Made by a program: the position numbers and the translations under genes. This document shows, piece by piece, positions 27,384 to 36,739 of a DNA stretch of 64,000 nt (positions within the stretch are counted from its first letter, which is position 1; each line of letters begins with the position of its first letter). This DNA is from Celeribacter baekdonensis (GTDB taxonomy: Bacteria > Pseudomonadota > Alphaproteobacteria > Rhodobacterales > Rhodobacteraceae): contig NZ_CP028475.1 in the NCBI RefSeq assembly GCF_003047105.1, positions 2,170,001 through 2,234,000 of the forward strand, in the 5' to 3' direction. A model generated the notes under the pieces. That model had not been told where the DNA came from and made no database searches. It saw nothing but the letters and a program-made list of their open reading frames with translations.

Positions 27384-28946
27384 TTAATGCGCGGGTGGGC
27401 TGGCCCGGCTTCGCGCGGCTTGACGGTGCATCAAGGGACGCAGCGCCGCATGGGTTTCAAGATAGATCTCCATCTGTGAGCTGAGCTGCGCATGGCGCGT
27501 GGGATCAGGGTGAATTTCGCAGCGAATGCGCACCATCGCATCGGCGGCCTGTTCCAGCGACGGGTACAGCCCCGCGCCGACCGCCGCCGTGATCGCAGCG
27601 CCAAACGCGGTGGCTTCGCCCACCTCGGGAATACGCAGGGTGACGCCGGTGGCATCGGCATGCATTTGCGCCCAAAACGGCGAACGTAGCACCCCCCCGG
27701 CCAATGTCATGGTTTTGACCTCCAACCCGCGCGTCTGGAGGCGGCCCAAAATATTCGCCGTACCCAGCGCCACAGATTCCATCAGCGCACGGGTGATGTC
27801 AGCCCGTCCATGTTTCAGCGTCAGCCCCCAGATCGCGCCTTGCAGATCATAATCGGTGAAAGGGTTGCGATTGCCTTGCCAAAAATCCAGCACAACCAAA
27901 CCATTGGCACCGGGCGGAGCGGCTTCGGCTTGGGCCAGCATCTCTTCATAACCGTTATCGCCCTCATGCAGCAAATCATGCCACCACCGCAAAATCCCGC
28001 CCGAGGACACTTGCCCGCCCTCCAGGACAAACGTGCCTTGGCTGACGCAATCGGGATGCGGGCCAAACAGACCTTCGATTTCGACATCCTCGGCCACCAC
28101 CGGCAACACGAGATGCGAGGTACCCGTGATCAGCGCGGTTTCACCCGGACGCAGGGTGTTGAGCCCGACCATGGCGACATAGGCATCGGTGCCCCCGGCC
28201 ACGACCAATGTTTTGGGAGATAGCCCCATCTGCTCGGCCGCCTGTGCTGTGATCGGACCGATCGGATCGCCCAAGGCAGGCATGTCTTTGGGAAAGCGCT
28301 CGGTGATGCCCTCAAGTCCAATGGCGTCGAGAAAATCGACCGGCCAGCCCCCCGTGCGCGGATTGTAAAACCAACGATTGATGGTGTGGTTCTGGCCAAG
28401 CGTCAGCCGACCCGACAGGCAAAGCGCCATGTAATCCGTCATTTCGACAAACCAGCGGGTGGCCGTATAGGCCTCTGGCTCATGCTCTTTAAGCCACATG
28501 ATTTTCGGCAAAGCGGTTTCGGCGGAGACGCCCGCACGCGAGCGACGCAGGGCCGGGTGTCCGGTGTCCTCGATCCGGCGGGCTTGCGGTGAGGCGCGGT
28601 TGTCCATCCACAAGATCGCATCGGACACAGGCGTCAAATCGGCATCCAAAGACACCAATGTGCTTGAGGTGCCATCAGCACAGATCGCGGCAATGCGCAC
28701 GGGATCAATACCCGCCTCAGCGATAGCGCCACGCACCGCCTCGCAGGCTGCGCGCCACCAGTCATGCGGGCTTTGCGTCGCCCAGCCCGCACGGGGGTAA
28801 CGGGTGGGATAGGGGCTATCGACGATGGCAAGCACATCGCCCGCCACCGTTGAAATCAGCGCCCGCGCCCCGCCGGTGCCACAGTCAAGTCCGAGGATGA
28901 GATCTTGGGTCACATGGGTCATATCGGTGGCCATATCAGTGGTCAT
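27384..28946 (-). CDS. FGGY-family carbohydrate kinase (ribulokinase-like)
   Basis: About 520 residues. The N-terminal ATPase-fold phosphate loop is LGLDCGTGGARALI; WMDNRASPQARRIEDTGHP and FVEMTDYMALCLSGRL are typical FGGY substrate-side blocks; VVAGGTDAYVAMVGLN and TLAGGVLRSPFWAQMHADATGV belong to the C-terminal domain. Three in-frame ATGs occur in a small tandem repeat (GATATG units) at 28946, 28934 and 28922, just after the permease stop at 28948. I give the longest of these. It resembles ribulo- and related kinases, but the sugar is unknown. It is the second FGGY kinase of the same operon (the other is at 33655). Confidence 0.85.
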   Translation of the reverse strand: MTTDMATDMTHVTQDLILGLDCGTGGARALISTVAGDVLAIVDSPYPTRYPRAGWATQSPHDWWRAACEAVRGAIAEAGIDPVRIAAICADGTSSTLVSLDADLTPVSDAILWMDNRASPQARRIEDTGHPALRRSRAGVSAETALPKIMWLKEHEPEAYTATRWFVEMTDYMALCLSGRLTLGQNHTINRWFYNPRTGGWPVDFLDAIGLEGITERFPKDMPALGDPIGPITAQAAEQMGLSPKTLVVAGGTDAYVAMVGLNTLRPGETALITGTSHLVLPVVAEDVEIEGLFGPHPDCVSQGTFVLEGGQVSSGGILRWWHDLLHEGDNGYEEMLAQAEAAPPGANGLVVLDFWQGNRNPFTDYDLQGAIWGLTLKHGRADITRALMESVALGTANILGRLQTRGLEVKTMTLAGGVLRSPFWAQMHADATGVTLRIPEVGEATAFGAAITAAVGAGLYPSLEQAADAMVRIRCEIHPDPTRHAQLSSQMEIYLETHAALRPLMHRQAARSRASPPAH

Positions 28947-28947
28947 A

Positions 28948-29955
28948 TCACTGCCCCGCTGTGCGCGTGCCATGATGGCTTGCGGCGATGGTGGCCACGA
29001 TCAACCCTGTCAAAAGCAAGGCACCTTGGATGATTTGACGTTGGAAATCCGGCAACCCCAGCAAGGTCGCCCCGCTGAACAGCACGCCAATAAAGAGCGT
29101 GGCGGTGAGCGTGCCAAGAATATTCGGCTTGCCCACCCGCACCATCATGCCGCCCAACAGAACCACGGTCAGCCCGTTGATCAGGAAAGGGCCGCCAATC
29201 ATCGGCTGACCCGAAGACAGGCTTGAGGCGAGCAAAATACCCGCAAGGGCAGAGCTCACACCGGAGAGCACAAAGAGGATGATGGTGAGTTTCACCACGG
29301 GCACACCAACGGCGCGCACAGCCGCTTCGTTTTGCGCCAAAGCATAGATGTAGCGACCAAAGCTTAACCGTTCTTGCACGAACCATGCCACGGCTGCGAT
29401 CAAAAGCACCGGCACCACGATCATCGGCACAGCCCCACCCAACGCAGGTTGCAACAGCGGTTCAAGCGGACCCGGATCGGCGATGCGGATCACCGTACCC
29501 TTGCCCAGAGCCGCCGCGATCGAGGCACATATGCCAGCGGTGGAAATGGTCACGATCAGCGCGGGCAGCCGCATCGAGGCCACCAACCAACCATTGATCA
29601 ACCCAACCAAAGCCCCCGCCAAAAGCGCCACAACGATGGCCCCGCCCCAGCTCCACCCCTGCGCCAAAGCATAGGCACAGATCATGTTTGAAAGCGCTGC
29701 GACCTGCATGAAACTGACGTCAATCTTGCCCGAGGCGATAACCCACGTCAGCCCCAACACCATCACCACCATGATGGAAAAGGATTTGAGCACGGTGGCG
29801 ATGTTGACCACATCCAAAAGCTGTGGACGTTGGCTGGCGATCCCCAAAGTAACAACGATCACCGCCACGACCAGCCACAGATCAGTTGTGAGCCGCGCGA
29901 TCTTGCGCCCACGCGGACGGCTTTGTGCGAATTTTGCTGTTGAGGTCATGGTCAT
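28948..29955 (-). CDS. Ribose-type ABC transporter permease
   Basis: A 335-residue RbsC-like permease with about ten hydrophobic segments. The conserved ones include ATVLKSFSIMVVMVLGLTWVIASGKIDVSFMQVAAL and the cytosolic loop FGRYIYALAQNEAAVRAVGVPV before the last helices. The stop at 28948 is one base from the first kinase ATG. It overlaps the upstream permease gene by four bases. Together with the next permease it forms a heteromeric channel, as in many alphaproteobacterial sugar-alcohol importers. Confidence 0.88.
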   Translation of the reverse strand: MTMTSTAKFAQSRPRGRKIARLTTDLWLVVAVIVVTLGIASQRPQLLDVVNIATVLKSFSIMVVMVLGLTWVIASGKIDVSFMQVAALSNMICAYALAQGWSWGGAIVVALLAGALVGLINGWLVASMRLPALIVTISTAGICASIAAALGKGTVIRIADPGPLEPLLQPALGGAVPMIVVPVLLIAAVAWFVQERLSFGRYIYALAQNEAAVRAVGVPVVKLTIILFVLSGVSSALAGILLASSLSSGQPMIGGPFLINGLTVVLLGGMMVRVGKPNILGTLTATLFIGVLFSGATLLGLPDFQRQIIQGALLLTGLIVATIAASHHGTRTAGQ

Positions 29956-30968
29956 GCGTCGCTCCCTTTTGCGGTGGGTTTTGTGGGTTTTTGCGGCCAG
30001 AACAGGAACCGAAGCGCCTCCAATGTGCCACGCGCACCGTCAGAGAAGGCCAACACACCGATCAACAGGATCAAACTGACCACACCGTCGCTGTAGTAGT
30101 AGGGCAGCCCCATCAAGGCGAAGCCGTCGAGCAACATGGTGATCAACAAGATCCCGCCGAAGCTTGCGATCACGGAGGTGCCCCCCATGATGGCCGCACC
30201 CAAAAACACCCCGGCATAGGCCGGCATCATCAAATTGGCGCCTTTGTTGGTTTCGGCTGTGCCGGATTCGGCAAGGATCAAAAGGACCGCCAGCACGGTA
30301 CACATGGCGCAAAGCACATAGGCCAAGGCGACAAAGCGGCGCGTGGCGATGCCGGAAAAATGCGCCGCCATCGGGTTTTCACCCGTCGCATAGAACGCAA
30401 GCCCGGTGCGGGTGCGGCTCAGCACAAACCACGCCAGCGCGTAAATCGCCACCAACAACCACATCGACACCCCCAGCCCCATGAGCTTGGCGTCATTGAG
30501 ATCGGTGATGCCGCTGGTGAAGAAATTTTGAAAAATCGAACGCCCGCCGGTGTAGATAAAGGCAAGCCCTGTGCCGATCGAACCCACCGCGATGGTGGTC
30601 ACAATATCGGGCAGTCCAAAGCGACTGATCGCGATGCCGGAGATACCTCCGATCACAGCGCCCAAAGCCAGCCCGGCAATGATCACGGACCATAGCGGCC
30701 ATCCGGCGGCGATCAGCGCGCCCATCGACATGGCACAAAAGGCCGCGACACCCGCAATCGACAGGTCAAATTTACGCACGATCACCACAAAGGTCAGCCC
30801 AAGAGCGGCCAAGCCATTGGCGGCCATGTGTCGGGCAATGCCATTGAGGCTGACGTAGCTGAGAAAGCGCGGCTCAAGCACACCAAAGATGACGGCCACG
30901 ATCACGACCAGCGCAACAAATCCCAGCCCGCGCGTCGAATGGCGCATACGGTCTTTCCAAGTTCTCAT
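29952..30968 (-). CDS. Ribose-type ABC transporter permease
   Basis: A 338-residue RbsC-like permease. LNGIARHMAANGLAALGLTFVVIVRKFDLSIAGVAAF and GLAFYATGENPMAAHFSGIATRRFVALAYVLCAM are the family's helix-2/3 and loop signatures. The start overlaps the ATPase stop (ATGA, 30965-30968). The C-terminal extension is Lys/Pro-rich. Confidence 0.88.
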   Translation of the reverse strand: MRTWKDRMRHSTRGLGFVALVVIVAVIFGVLEPRFLSYVSLNGIARHMAANGLAALGLTFVVIVRKFDLSIAGVAAFCAMSMGALIAAGWPLWSVIIAGLALGAVIGGISGIAISRFGLPDIVTTIAVGSIGTGLAFIYTGGRSIFQNFFTSGITDLNDAKLMGLGVSMWLLVAIYALAWFVLSRTRTGLAFYATGENPMAAHFSGIATRRFVALAYVLCAMCTVLAVLLILAESGTAETNKGANLMMPAYAGVFLGAAIMGGTSVIASFGGILLITMLLDGFALMGLPYYYSDGVVSLILLIGVLAFSDGARGTLEALRFLFWPQKPTKPTAKGSDA

Positions 30969-32482
30969 AGCGATCCCTTCCCCATAATCCCGGCCATCAA
31001 CAAATCATCGCGCGAAAACACCCCGCTTTCGGGTTCGACGTGTCGGCCCTTGTGCAAAGCAATGGTCCGGTCCGCCACGCCATGCACCTCATCACAATCG
31101 CTCGACACCACAATCACCGCCGCACGCTCTGACAATTCGCGCATCAGCCCGTAAATTTTGGCGCGTGCGCCAATGTCGACGCCAACGGTGGGTTCGACGA
31201 AAATGTAAATATCCGCCTCGCTATAAAGCCCTTTGGCCAAAACGATCTTTTGCTGATTGCCGCCGGAAAAGCCCGACGCGGGCGTGTTCAGATGCGGCGG
31301 ATGAAGCGCGACCTGATCGGTCAAACGCTGAATATCACTGCGCAATTGGCGGCTCTTCAGACCCCAACGCCCGCCCGCCGCACGGCGCAGGTTGGCCATC
31401 GGCACGTTGAACAGGGAATGCCGGCTCAACGCCAAGCCTTCGGTTCTACGATCCCCGGGCACGAGGAAAATTCCGGCATCCAGCGCCTGACGCGGCTTGC
31501 GCAGGCTGACGGGCTTGCCGTGAATGCGGATCTCGCCCTGATCCGGCGGATCGACGCCAAAGATCGACTTGGCCAATTCGTCACAGCCGGACCCGACCAG
31601 ACCGAAAAGCCCCAAAATCTCGCCGCGGTGGGCGGTGAAAGACACGTTCTCAAAGCCATGCGTCAGGCTGAGATCGCGCACCTCCAAAAAGGCATCGCCA
31701 CGCGTGTCTGGGTCGGCTTTGGGTGGGAAAATATCGCCCACCGCCTCACCCAGCATCAAATCGGCCAAGGACACGCCAGAGCTACGGGCCTCGTCCACGC
31801 TCATCCGCGCGACACAGGCGCCGCCACGAAAGACCGAGAAACTGTCGGCGATGGCAAAGACTTCTTCAAGCTGGTGGGTGATGTAGATGATCGCGATGCC
31901 CTGCGCGCGCAACTGGTTCATCAGGGCAAACAGGTCTTCGCGCTCGACGTCTGTGAGCGTCGAGGTCGGTTCGTCCAGAATAAGCACGCGGATGCCATCC
32001 ACCGCAATCGCTTGCAGGATCGCGACGGCTTCGCGTTCGACGGCGGACATTTGGCCCACCTCTTGGCTCAGATCAATCGGCACGGCAAAACGCGACAAAA
32101 GCGCATCGGCACGCGCCTCAAGCGCCTCACGATCAATCCGGCCCAGCAGACCGCGCGAAGCGGTTTCACGACCCAGGAAAATATTATCGAGGCCACTCAT
32201 ATCCGGCACCAGTTCCGGGTGCTGTTGAACGGTGGCAATCCCGGCGCGGATCGCATCTTCGGGGGCACGAAAATGAACATCCTCACCGCCAATGCGGATC
32301 GTGCCGCTGTCCTTCTGGAGCGCGCCAGACAGAATTTTGATAAAGGTCGATTTGCCCGCGCCGTTGATGCCCAAAAGCGCGTGCACTTCTCCGGGCTCAA
32401 GACAAAAATCAACGTTGCGCAGGGCCTGAACAGGGCCAAAACGCTTACAGACATCCGAGGCGATTAGAACGGGCGCACCCAT
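30965..32482 (-). CDS. Ribose-type ABC transporter ATP-binding protein (two NBDs)
   Basis: A 505-residue duplicated ATPase (RbsA/XylG type). ATG 32482 has AGGAG upstream; the frame open back to 32653 would run into the SBP gene. First half: Walker A GINGAGKST near residue 40, MSAVEREAVAILQAI in place of a canonical signature, Walker B ILDEPTSTLT. Second half: FGLVGSGCDELAKSIFG (degenerate Walker A lacking the canonical Lys), SGGNQQKIVLAKGL signature, and FVEPTVGVDIG in place of the usual DEPT. These degenerate features are normal for the second half of this family. Confidence 0.9.
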   Translation of the reverse strand: MGAPVLIASDVCKRFGPVQALRNVDFCLEPGEVHALLGINGAGKSTFIKILSGALQKDSGTIRIGGEDVHFRAPEDAIRAGIATVQQHPELVPDMSGLDNIFLGRETASRGLLGRIDREALEARADALLSRFAVPIDLSQEVGQMSAVEREAVAILQAIAVDGIRVLILDEPTSTLTDVEREDLFALMNQLRAQGIAIIYITHQLEEVFAIADSFSVFRGGACVARMSVDEARSSGVSLADLMLGEAVGDIFPPKADPDTRGDAFLEVRDLSLTHGFENVSFTAHRGEILGLFGLVGSGCDELAKSIFGVDPPDQGEIRIHGKPVSLRKPRQALDAGIFLVPGDRRTEGLALSRHSLFNVPMANLRRAAGGRWGLKSRQLRSDIQRLTDQVALHPPHLNTPASGFSGGNQQKIVLAKGLYSEADIYIFVEPTVGVDIGARAKIYGLMRELSERAAVIVVSSDCDEVHGVADRTIALHKGRHVEPESGVFSRDDLLMAGIMGKGSL

Positions 32483-32512
32483 GATCTCAACTCCTGTGAT
32501 AGGCGGAAATGT

Positions 32513-32544
32513 GGGGGGAGGGCCAAACCATCCGCCCTCCCCCC
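32513..32544 (-). promoter_or_regulatory. GC-rich hairpin between binding-protein and ATPase genes
   Basis: GGGGGGAGGGC and GCCCTCCCCCC form a perfect 11-pair stem with a 10-base loop, 14 bases after the SBP stop. It is a very stable structure with no U tract, best read as a 3'-stabilising element for the SBP message. Confidence 0.65.
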
Positions 32545-32558
32545 GGCTGAAAATGGTC

Positions 32559-33568
32559 TTAGAGCGCGCGGCTCCAGCCCATTTTTTCCGCTTCGCCCGG
32601 AACATCAAAATTGTCCGGGATGCCGTTTTGCAGCATGTCTTTGGTGACCGCATAGGTCGGGGTTGTGATCAAGCGCGGGGTGCTGCGCCCAGCCAGAAGT
32701 TCATGCGCGTAGAACACATCGAGATAGGCCATCTCATAGAAGCTCTGCGCCATCGACAGTTTCAAAGGCGTGTCGGCCGCGATGTAGTTGAACGCCTGAG
32801 AGCCGCCATCAATCCCGGTCAGGATCAAATCAGTGCGCCCGGCAGCGCGCGCCGCCAGCGTGCCTTCAACAGCCGCGCCATCCCAAGCACACCAGATCGC
32901 ATCCACATCCGGGTGAGAGGTCAGAATGTTATCGACGGCCTGACGCGGCGAGACATTGCCCGCCAAAGCAAAGGCCCATTCTGTGACGATTTCGACCTCT
33001 GGATAGCGACGCAAGGTCCATTCCATCCCCAAAGTGCGCTGATCCCAGCTCTCGTTTTGCGGCAGCATGACGCGGGCAATTTTGCCTTTGCCGTTCAGAG
33101 CCTTACAAATGTATTCGCAGGAATACTGCCCCATGCCGAAATTGTTGGACATGGCGGTTGTGGTGACGATGGCTCCGGGTACGGCGCTGTCGGCACAAAA
33201 CACCGGAATGCCTGCGGCAATAGCGCGTTCAACCGCGGGGGCGATGGCGACAGCATCGGCGGGGTGATGAACAAAGCCTCAGGCTTTGTCGCCACAAGCG
33301 AGTCGATTTGATCGGACTGGACGCGTGCGTCAAAGCCCGCATCAGTCATGGTCAATTCACCGCCAAGTTCAGCCACAGCCGCGTTAAAGCCGTCTTGTAG
33401 GTGACGACCAGAATCATATGTGGTCCAGCCAAGAGACGCGGCGAATTTGCGACCAGCCGCCTGAGCCCGCATCTCTTTTGGCCAAAGGGCAACACTGGCC
33501 GCAACCGCTGCCGTCCCAGCCATGAACATCCGGCGGTTCAATCCGTCTTGGGTCATTTCCTCAGTCAT
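32559..33568 (-). pseudogene. Ribose-type substrate-binding protein, frameshifted
   Basis: The start is ATG 33568 with GGAGGAAAG upstream. The first about 102 residues include a Tat-like leader (GLNRRMFMAGTAAVAASVALWP), the mature N terminus AGRKFAASLGWTTYDSGRHLQDGFNAAVAELGG, and SDQIDSLVATKPEALFITP. The frame then goes wrong at about 33258-33265. In the neighbouring frame the protein continues as ADAVAIAPAVERAIAAG, through IPVFCADSAVPGAIVTT to 32559. The coding strand has ACCCCG where one extra C would restore TPADAV. All domains are otherwise intact, so this is a single-base lesion or a sequencing error. A working gene would feed the adjacent ATPase and permeases. Confidence 0.87.
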
Positions 33569-33617
33569 TGTTCTTTCCTCCACTGTGTGCCGCCCTGTTT
33601 GGGTCAGCTTTTGTTGA

Positions 33618-33647
33618 CCCATGCGCCCCCTCCTCAGGGTGCATGGG
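33618..33647 (-). promoter_or_regulatory. Hairpin between xylulokinase-like and binding-protein genes
   Basis: CCCATGCGCCC and GGGTGCATGGG pair over 11 positions (one G-T pair) around an 8-base loop; a smaller GGGTCA/TGACCC hairpin (33601-33620) abuts it. It lies in the 86-base gap and separates the enzyme block from the transporter block. Confidence 0.5.
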
Positions 33648-33654
33648 CAAGATC

Positions 33655-35100
33655 TCAGCAGCTCGCGACCGCGCCCTTCCAGCGATCAAAAGCCTCTGTG
33701 TAACTGTCCAGATATGCGGGCTCTGGTCCGATCGAGCCCTTCAGTTCGGGACGACGCAGCACCGAAGCCGGGGCCGCATTGGTTGCCGCGATCATGCCCA
33801 ACCGTGCCGCGCCATAGGCCGCGCCAAGCGCGCTACCCCGAGGCACGTCCAGTTCCAGTTCAAGCGTATTGGCCAGCATCGACAGCCACAGCTCCGATTG
33901 CGATCCGCCGCCAATGGCCAGCAACCGACGCAGCTCGGTCCCACTGGCACGGAACGCATCGGCGCATTCGCGGATGGCAAAGGCCACGCCCTGCATCACC
34001 GCTTGTGTCATTGCAGCGTCATCATGTTGATGCGCCAGTCCAAAGAACCCGCCGCGAATTTTGGCATCCGAGCGCGGCGACCAGCAGCCGTCGAGAAAGG
34101 GCACAAAGGTCAGATCCGTGGCCGAGCGTGGCGCATGGCCCAAGGCTTGGACCAACTCCGCCGGGCTGGCTTTGAGCCGCGCCGACAGCCAGGTCAGGCA
34201 CGAGGTGGCCGAGAGCACCACCGACATTTGATGCCAACGATCGGGCACCGCATGGCACAGCGATTCAATCGCGTGATCTCCGGCCGATCTTGGGCTGTCA
34301 TTGGCGACAAACAGAACGCCGGATGTGCCCAAGGACACGGTGCCATCGCCGTCTTCGATCACGCCGGTGCCGCAGGCGCCGCAAGCATTGTCACTGCCGC
34401 CCCCTGCCACAACCGGACAGCGCACCATGCCCCACCGCGCCGCAAGCTCTGAGCGCAACCGCCCGGACACGGCGGTGCCTTCGACCAATCGCGGCATCTG
34501 ACGTTGGTCCAAACCGCAGGCCGACAGCATTGTGTCGGACCAATCGCGTCTGTCCAGATCGACCCACATCGTGCCGCTCGCATCGGCCAAATCGCTGACC
34601 TTTTCACCCGTGAGCAACAGACGGACATAATCTTTCGGCAACAGCACGGTGCGGATGGCGTGAAAGGTCTCCGGCTCGTGACGACGCAGCCACATCAGTT
34701 TGGTCGCGGTCACACCCGGCGTCGGCTTGCGCCCGACATGGTGCATCAAATCGGGCACCGCCTCAGACAACTCCTCACATTCAGGGGTGCTGCGCGTGTC
34801 ATTCCACAAGATCGCCGGGCGCAGTGGCTTGTCCGCGCCATCCAGAACGGTGGCCCCATACATCTGGCCCGACAGGCCAATGCCTTCGACCGCGGCCATA
34901 GCTGTGCCGTGATTGGCGCGCAACGCATCAAGCGCCTCGCCCACAGCGCCCCACCATAAGGCGGGGTCTTGTTCGGACCATCCAGGGTGTGCGCGCGTCA
35001 CCTCAAGGGGTCGCGAGGACGCCTCGGCAACCAACTGTTGATCCGCATCCATCAGGATACACTTTACCCCGGACGTCCCAAGATCTATGCCCAGAAACAT
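33655..35100 (-). CDS. FGGY-family kinase, xylulokinase-like
   Basis: A 481-residue kinase with the XylB hallmarks: LGIDLGTSGVKCILMD, GLSGQMYGATVLD near residue 75, ILWNDTRSTPECEEL, LPKDYVRLLLTGE, and SDLADASGTMWVDL. The C-terminal IGGGSQSELWLSMLANTLELELDVPRGSALGAAYGAARLG is also typical. Known xylulokinases phosphorylate D-xylulose and some act on other ketoses or polyols. GGAGG precedes the ATG. Another FGGY kinase of the same operon (27384) suggests two phosphorylatable substrates or a two-branch route. Confidence 0.85.
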   Translation of the reverse strand: MFLGIDLGTSGVKCILMDADQQLVAEASSRPLEVTRAHPGWSEQDPALWWGAVGEALDALRANHGTAMAAVEGIGLSGQMYGATVLDGADKPLRPAILWNDTRSTPECEELSEAVPDLMHHVGRKPTPGVTATKLMWLRRHEPETFHAIRTVLLPKDYVRLLLTGEKVSDLADASGTMWVDLDRRDWSDTMLSACGLDQRQMPRLVEGTAVSGRLRSELAARWGMVRCPVVAGGGSDNACGACGTGVIEDGDGTVSLGTSGVLFVANDSPRSAGDHAIESLCHAVPDRWHQMSVVLSATSCLTWLSARLKASPAELVQALGHAPRSATDLTFVPFLDGCWSPRSDAKIRGGFFGLAHQHDDAAMTQAVMQGVAFAIRECADAFRASGTELRRLLAIGGGSQSELWLSMLANTLELELDVPRGSALGAAYGAARLGMIAATNAAPASVLRRPELKGSIGPEPAYLDSYTEAFDRWKGAVASC

Positions 35101-35191
35101 CGGCTTCTCCTCCCTAATTTCACCGCCTCCTCAAGCGGCTGTGCATGCGACCTCTGCACCACGGGTTCCTCTGTCCCCTGTGAGCCTGAGC

Positions 35192-36739
35192 TCAGGCGCT
35201 TTGTCGCGTCGTCTGTGACCCTTCCATGTAGTGTTCAATGGCGTCAATTTGTGACGGGCTTAACCGCAGCCCTAACTTGCTACGATGAAACAGAATATCC
35301 TGCGCCGTATGGGCCCACTCGTGGCGGCGCATGTAGTCAATTTCGCGCGCGCTCAGTCCAGCGCCAAAATCCATCCCCAGATCAGACCGCTTTTTGGCCA
35401 TCCCGAGCATGTTCGGCGCGCGGGTGCCGTAAAAGCGAACCAAACGGCGCGCTTCGCTGATTGAGAGAAAGCCATAGCGAGACTGTAGTTTTCGAACCTC
35501 CGCCTCGAATGTCCCGGGATCGAACTCCCCGCCTGGCAATGACATCGTTCCGGTCCAGCCGGACGCAAGTTTTGCGCCACTTTGCGGGGCCTTCAAACAG
35601 GTCTCGATCCTTTCCATGGCTGATTCAGCAAGCCGTCTATACGTCGTGATTTTGCCGCCAAAGACCGACAGGATCGGGGCTTTTTCACTCTCATCGACTT
35701 CCAAAACATAATCCCGCGTCGCCTTTTGCGCGTCTGAACTGCCATCATCATAGAGCGGGCGCACACCGCTATAGGTCCAGACCACATCGCTGACCGAAAC
35801 CGGCCGTTTGAAATAGCCGGACACGAGTTTGCACAGATACGAAATCTCTTCCGGCGAGGCGGCCACATCGGCGGGATCACCGGGATAGTCGCGATCGGTG
35901 GTGCCGATCAGCGTGAATTTATCCTCATAGGGAATGGTGAACACGATCCGCCCGTCATCATTTTGAAAGATGAAACAGCGGTCGTGATCATAGAGTTTCG
36001 GAACCACGATATGCGAGCCTTGGACCTGACGCACCCGGCCTTTCGGTGGCCGCTGTGCAACAGTGCGCGCCACGTCATTGGCCCACGGTCCGGCTGCGTT
36101 GATCACCATGCGCGCGCGGATCACCTCATCGCGCCCCGTGTCCAGATCACGGGTGGTCACGATCCAGCCGCCGTCGGGATGGGGTTTGGCGGTTGTGCAG
36201 CGGTGGCGGGCGCGGATGGTGGCCCCGCGTTCCTCGGCATCTATCGCATTGAGAATGACCAAACGGTTGTCCTCGACCCAGCAGTCCGAATATTCAAACC
36301 CGAGTTTCAAATCCGCCCGCAGACCCGCGCCAATCGGCCCAGTTTTCAAATTGACCCGCGCGGTGCCGGGCAAGAGTTTGCGCCCGCCCAAATGGTCATA
36401 AATGAATAGGCCAAGACGCAAGAGCCACGCCGGGCGCATCCCTTTGGAATGCGGCAAGACAAAGCGCAGCGGGCGCACAATATGGGGCGCGATGTTCCAC
36501 AGGACTTCGCGTTCGATCAGGGCCTCCCGCACCAGTCGGAATTCGTAATGCTCCAAATACCGCAAACCGCCATGCAACAGCTTGGTTGAAGAGGACGAGG
36601 TGGCCCCGCCCATATCGCCCTGTTCACACAGATAAGTGGAATAACCCCGCCCGACCGCATCGCGCGCAATGCCGCACCCGTTGATGCCGCCGCCGATGAT
36701 GGCAAGGTCATAGAGGGGATCAGACGCGGGATCAGACAT
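35192..36739 (-). CDS. GlpD-type FAD-dependent polyol-phosphate dehydrogenase
   Basis: A 515-residue flavoprotein of the GlpD family. FAD site: DLAIIGGGINGCGIARDAVGRGYSTYLCEQGDMGGATSSSSTKLLHGGLRYLEHYEFRLVREAL. Middle: VINAAGPWANDVA and GSHIVVPKLYDHDRCFIFQNDDGRIVFTIPYEDKFTLIGTTD. The C-terminal cap carries GVRPLYDDGSSDAQKATRDYVLE. These all fit glycerol-3-phosphate dehydrogenase, a membrane-associated enzyme passing electrons to quinone. The operon context suggests the actual substrate may be a different polyol phosphate. The palindrome GCCTGAG-CTCAGGC (35184-35197) spans the stop codon. Confidence 0.85.
   Translation of the reverse strand: MSDPASDPLYDLAIIGGGINGCGIARDAVGRGYSTYLCEQGDMGGATSSSSTKLLHGGLRYLEHYEFRLVREALIEREVLWNIAPHIVRPLRFVLPHSKGMRPAWLLRLGLFIYDHLGGRKLLPGTARVNLKTGPIGAGLRADLKLGFEYSDCWVEDNRLVILNAIDAEERGATIRARHRCTTAKPHPDGGWIVTTRDLDTGRDEVIRARMVINAAGPWANDVARTVAQRPPKGRVRQVQGSHIVVPKLYDHDRCFIFQNDDGRIVFTIPYEDKFTLIGTTDRDYPGDPADVAASPEEISYLCKLVSGYFKRPVSVSDVVWTYSGVRPLYDDGSSDAQKATRDYVLEVDESEKAPILSVFGGKITTYRRLAESAMERIETCLKAPQSGAKLASGWTGTMSLPGGEFDPGTFEAEVRKLQSRYGFLSISEARRLVRFYGTRAPNMLGMAKKRSDLGMDFGAGLSAREIDYMRRHEWAHTAQDILFHRSKLGLRLSPSQIDAIEHYMEGSQTTRQSA

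Noticed and set aside
28920..28950. Short tandem repeat as a CRISPR or mobile-element end
   Set aside because: Only three 12-base units inside a coding start, with no spacers, cas genes, transposase or terminal inverted repeats nearby.
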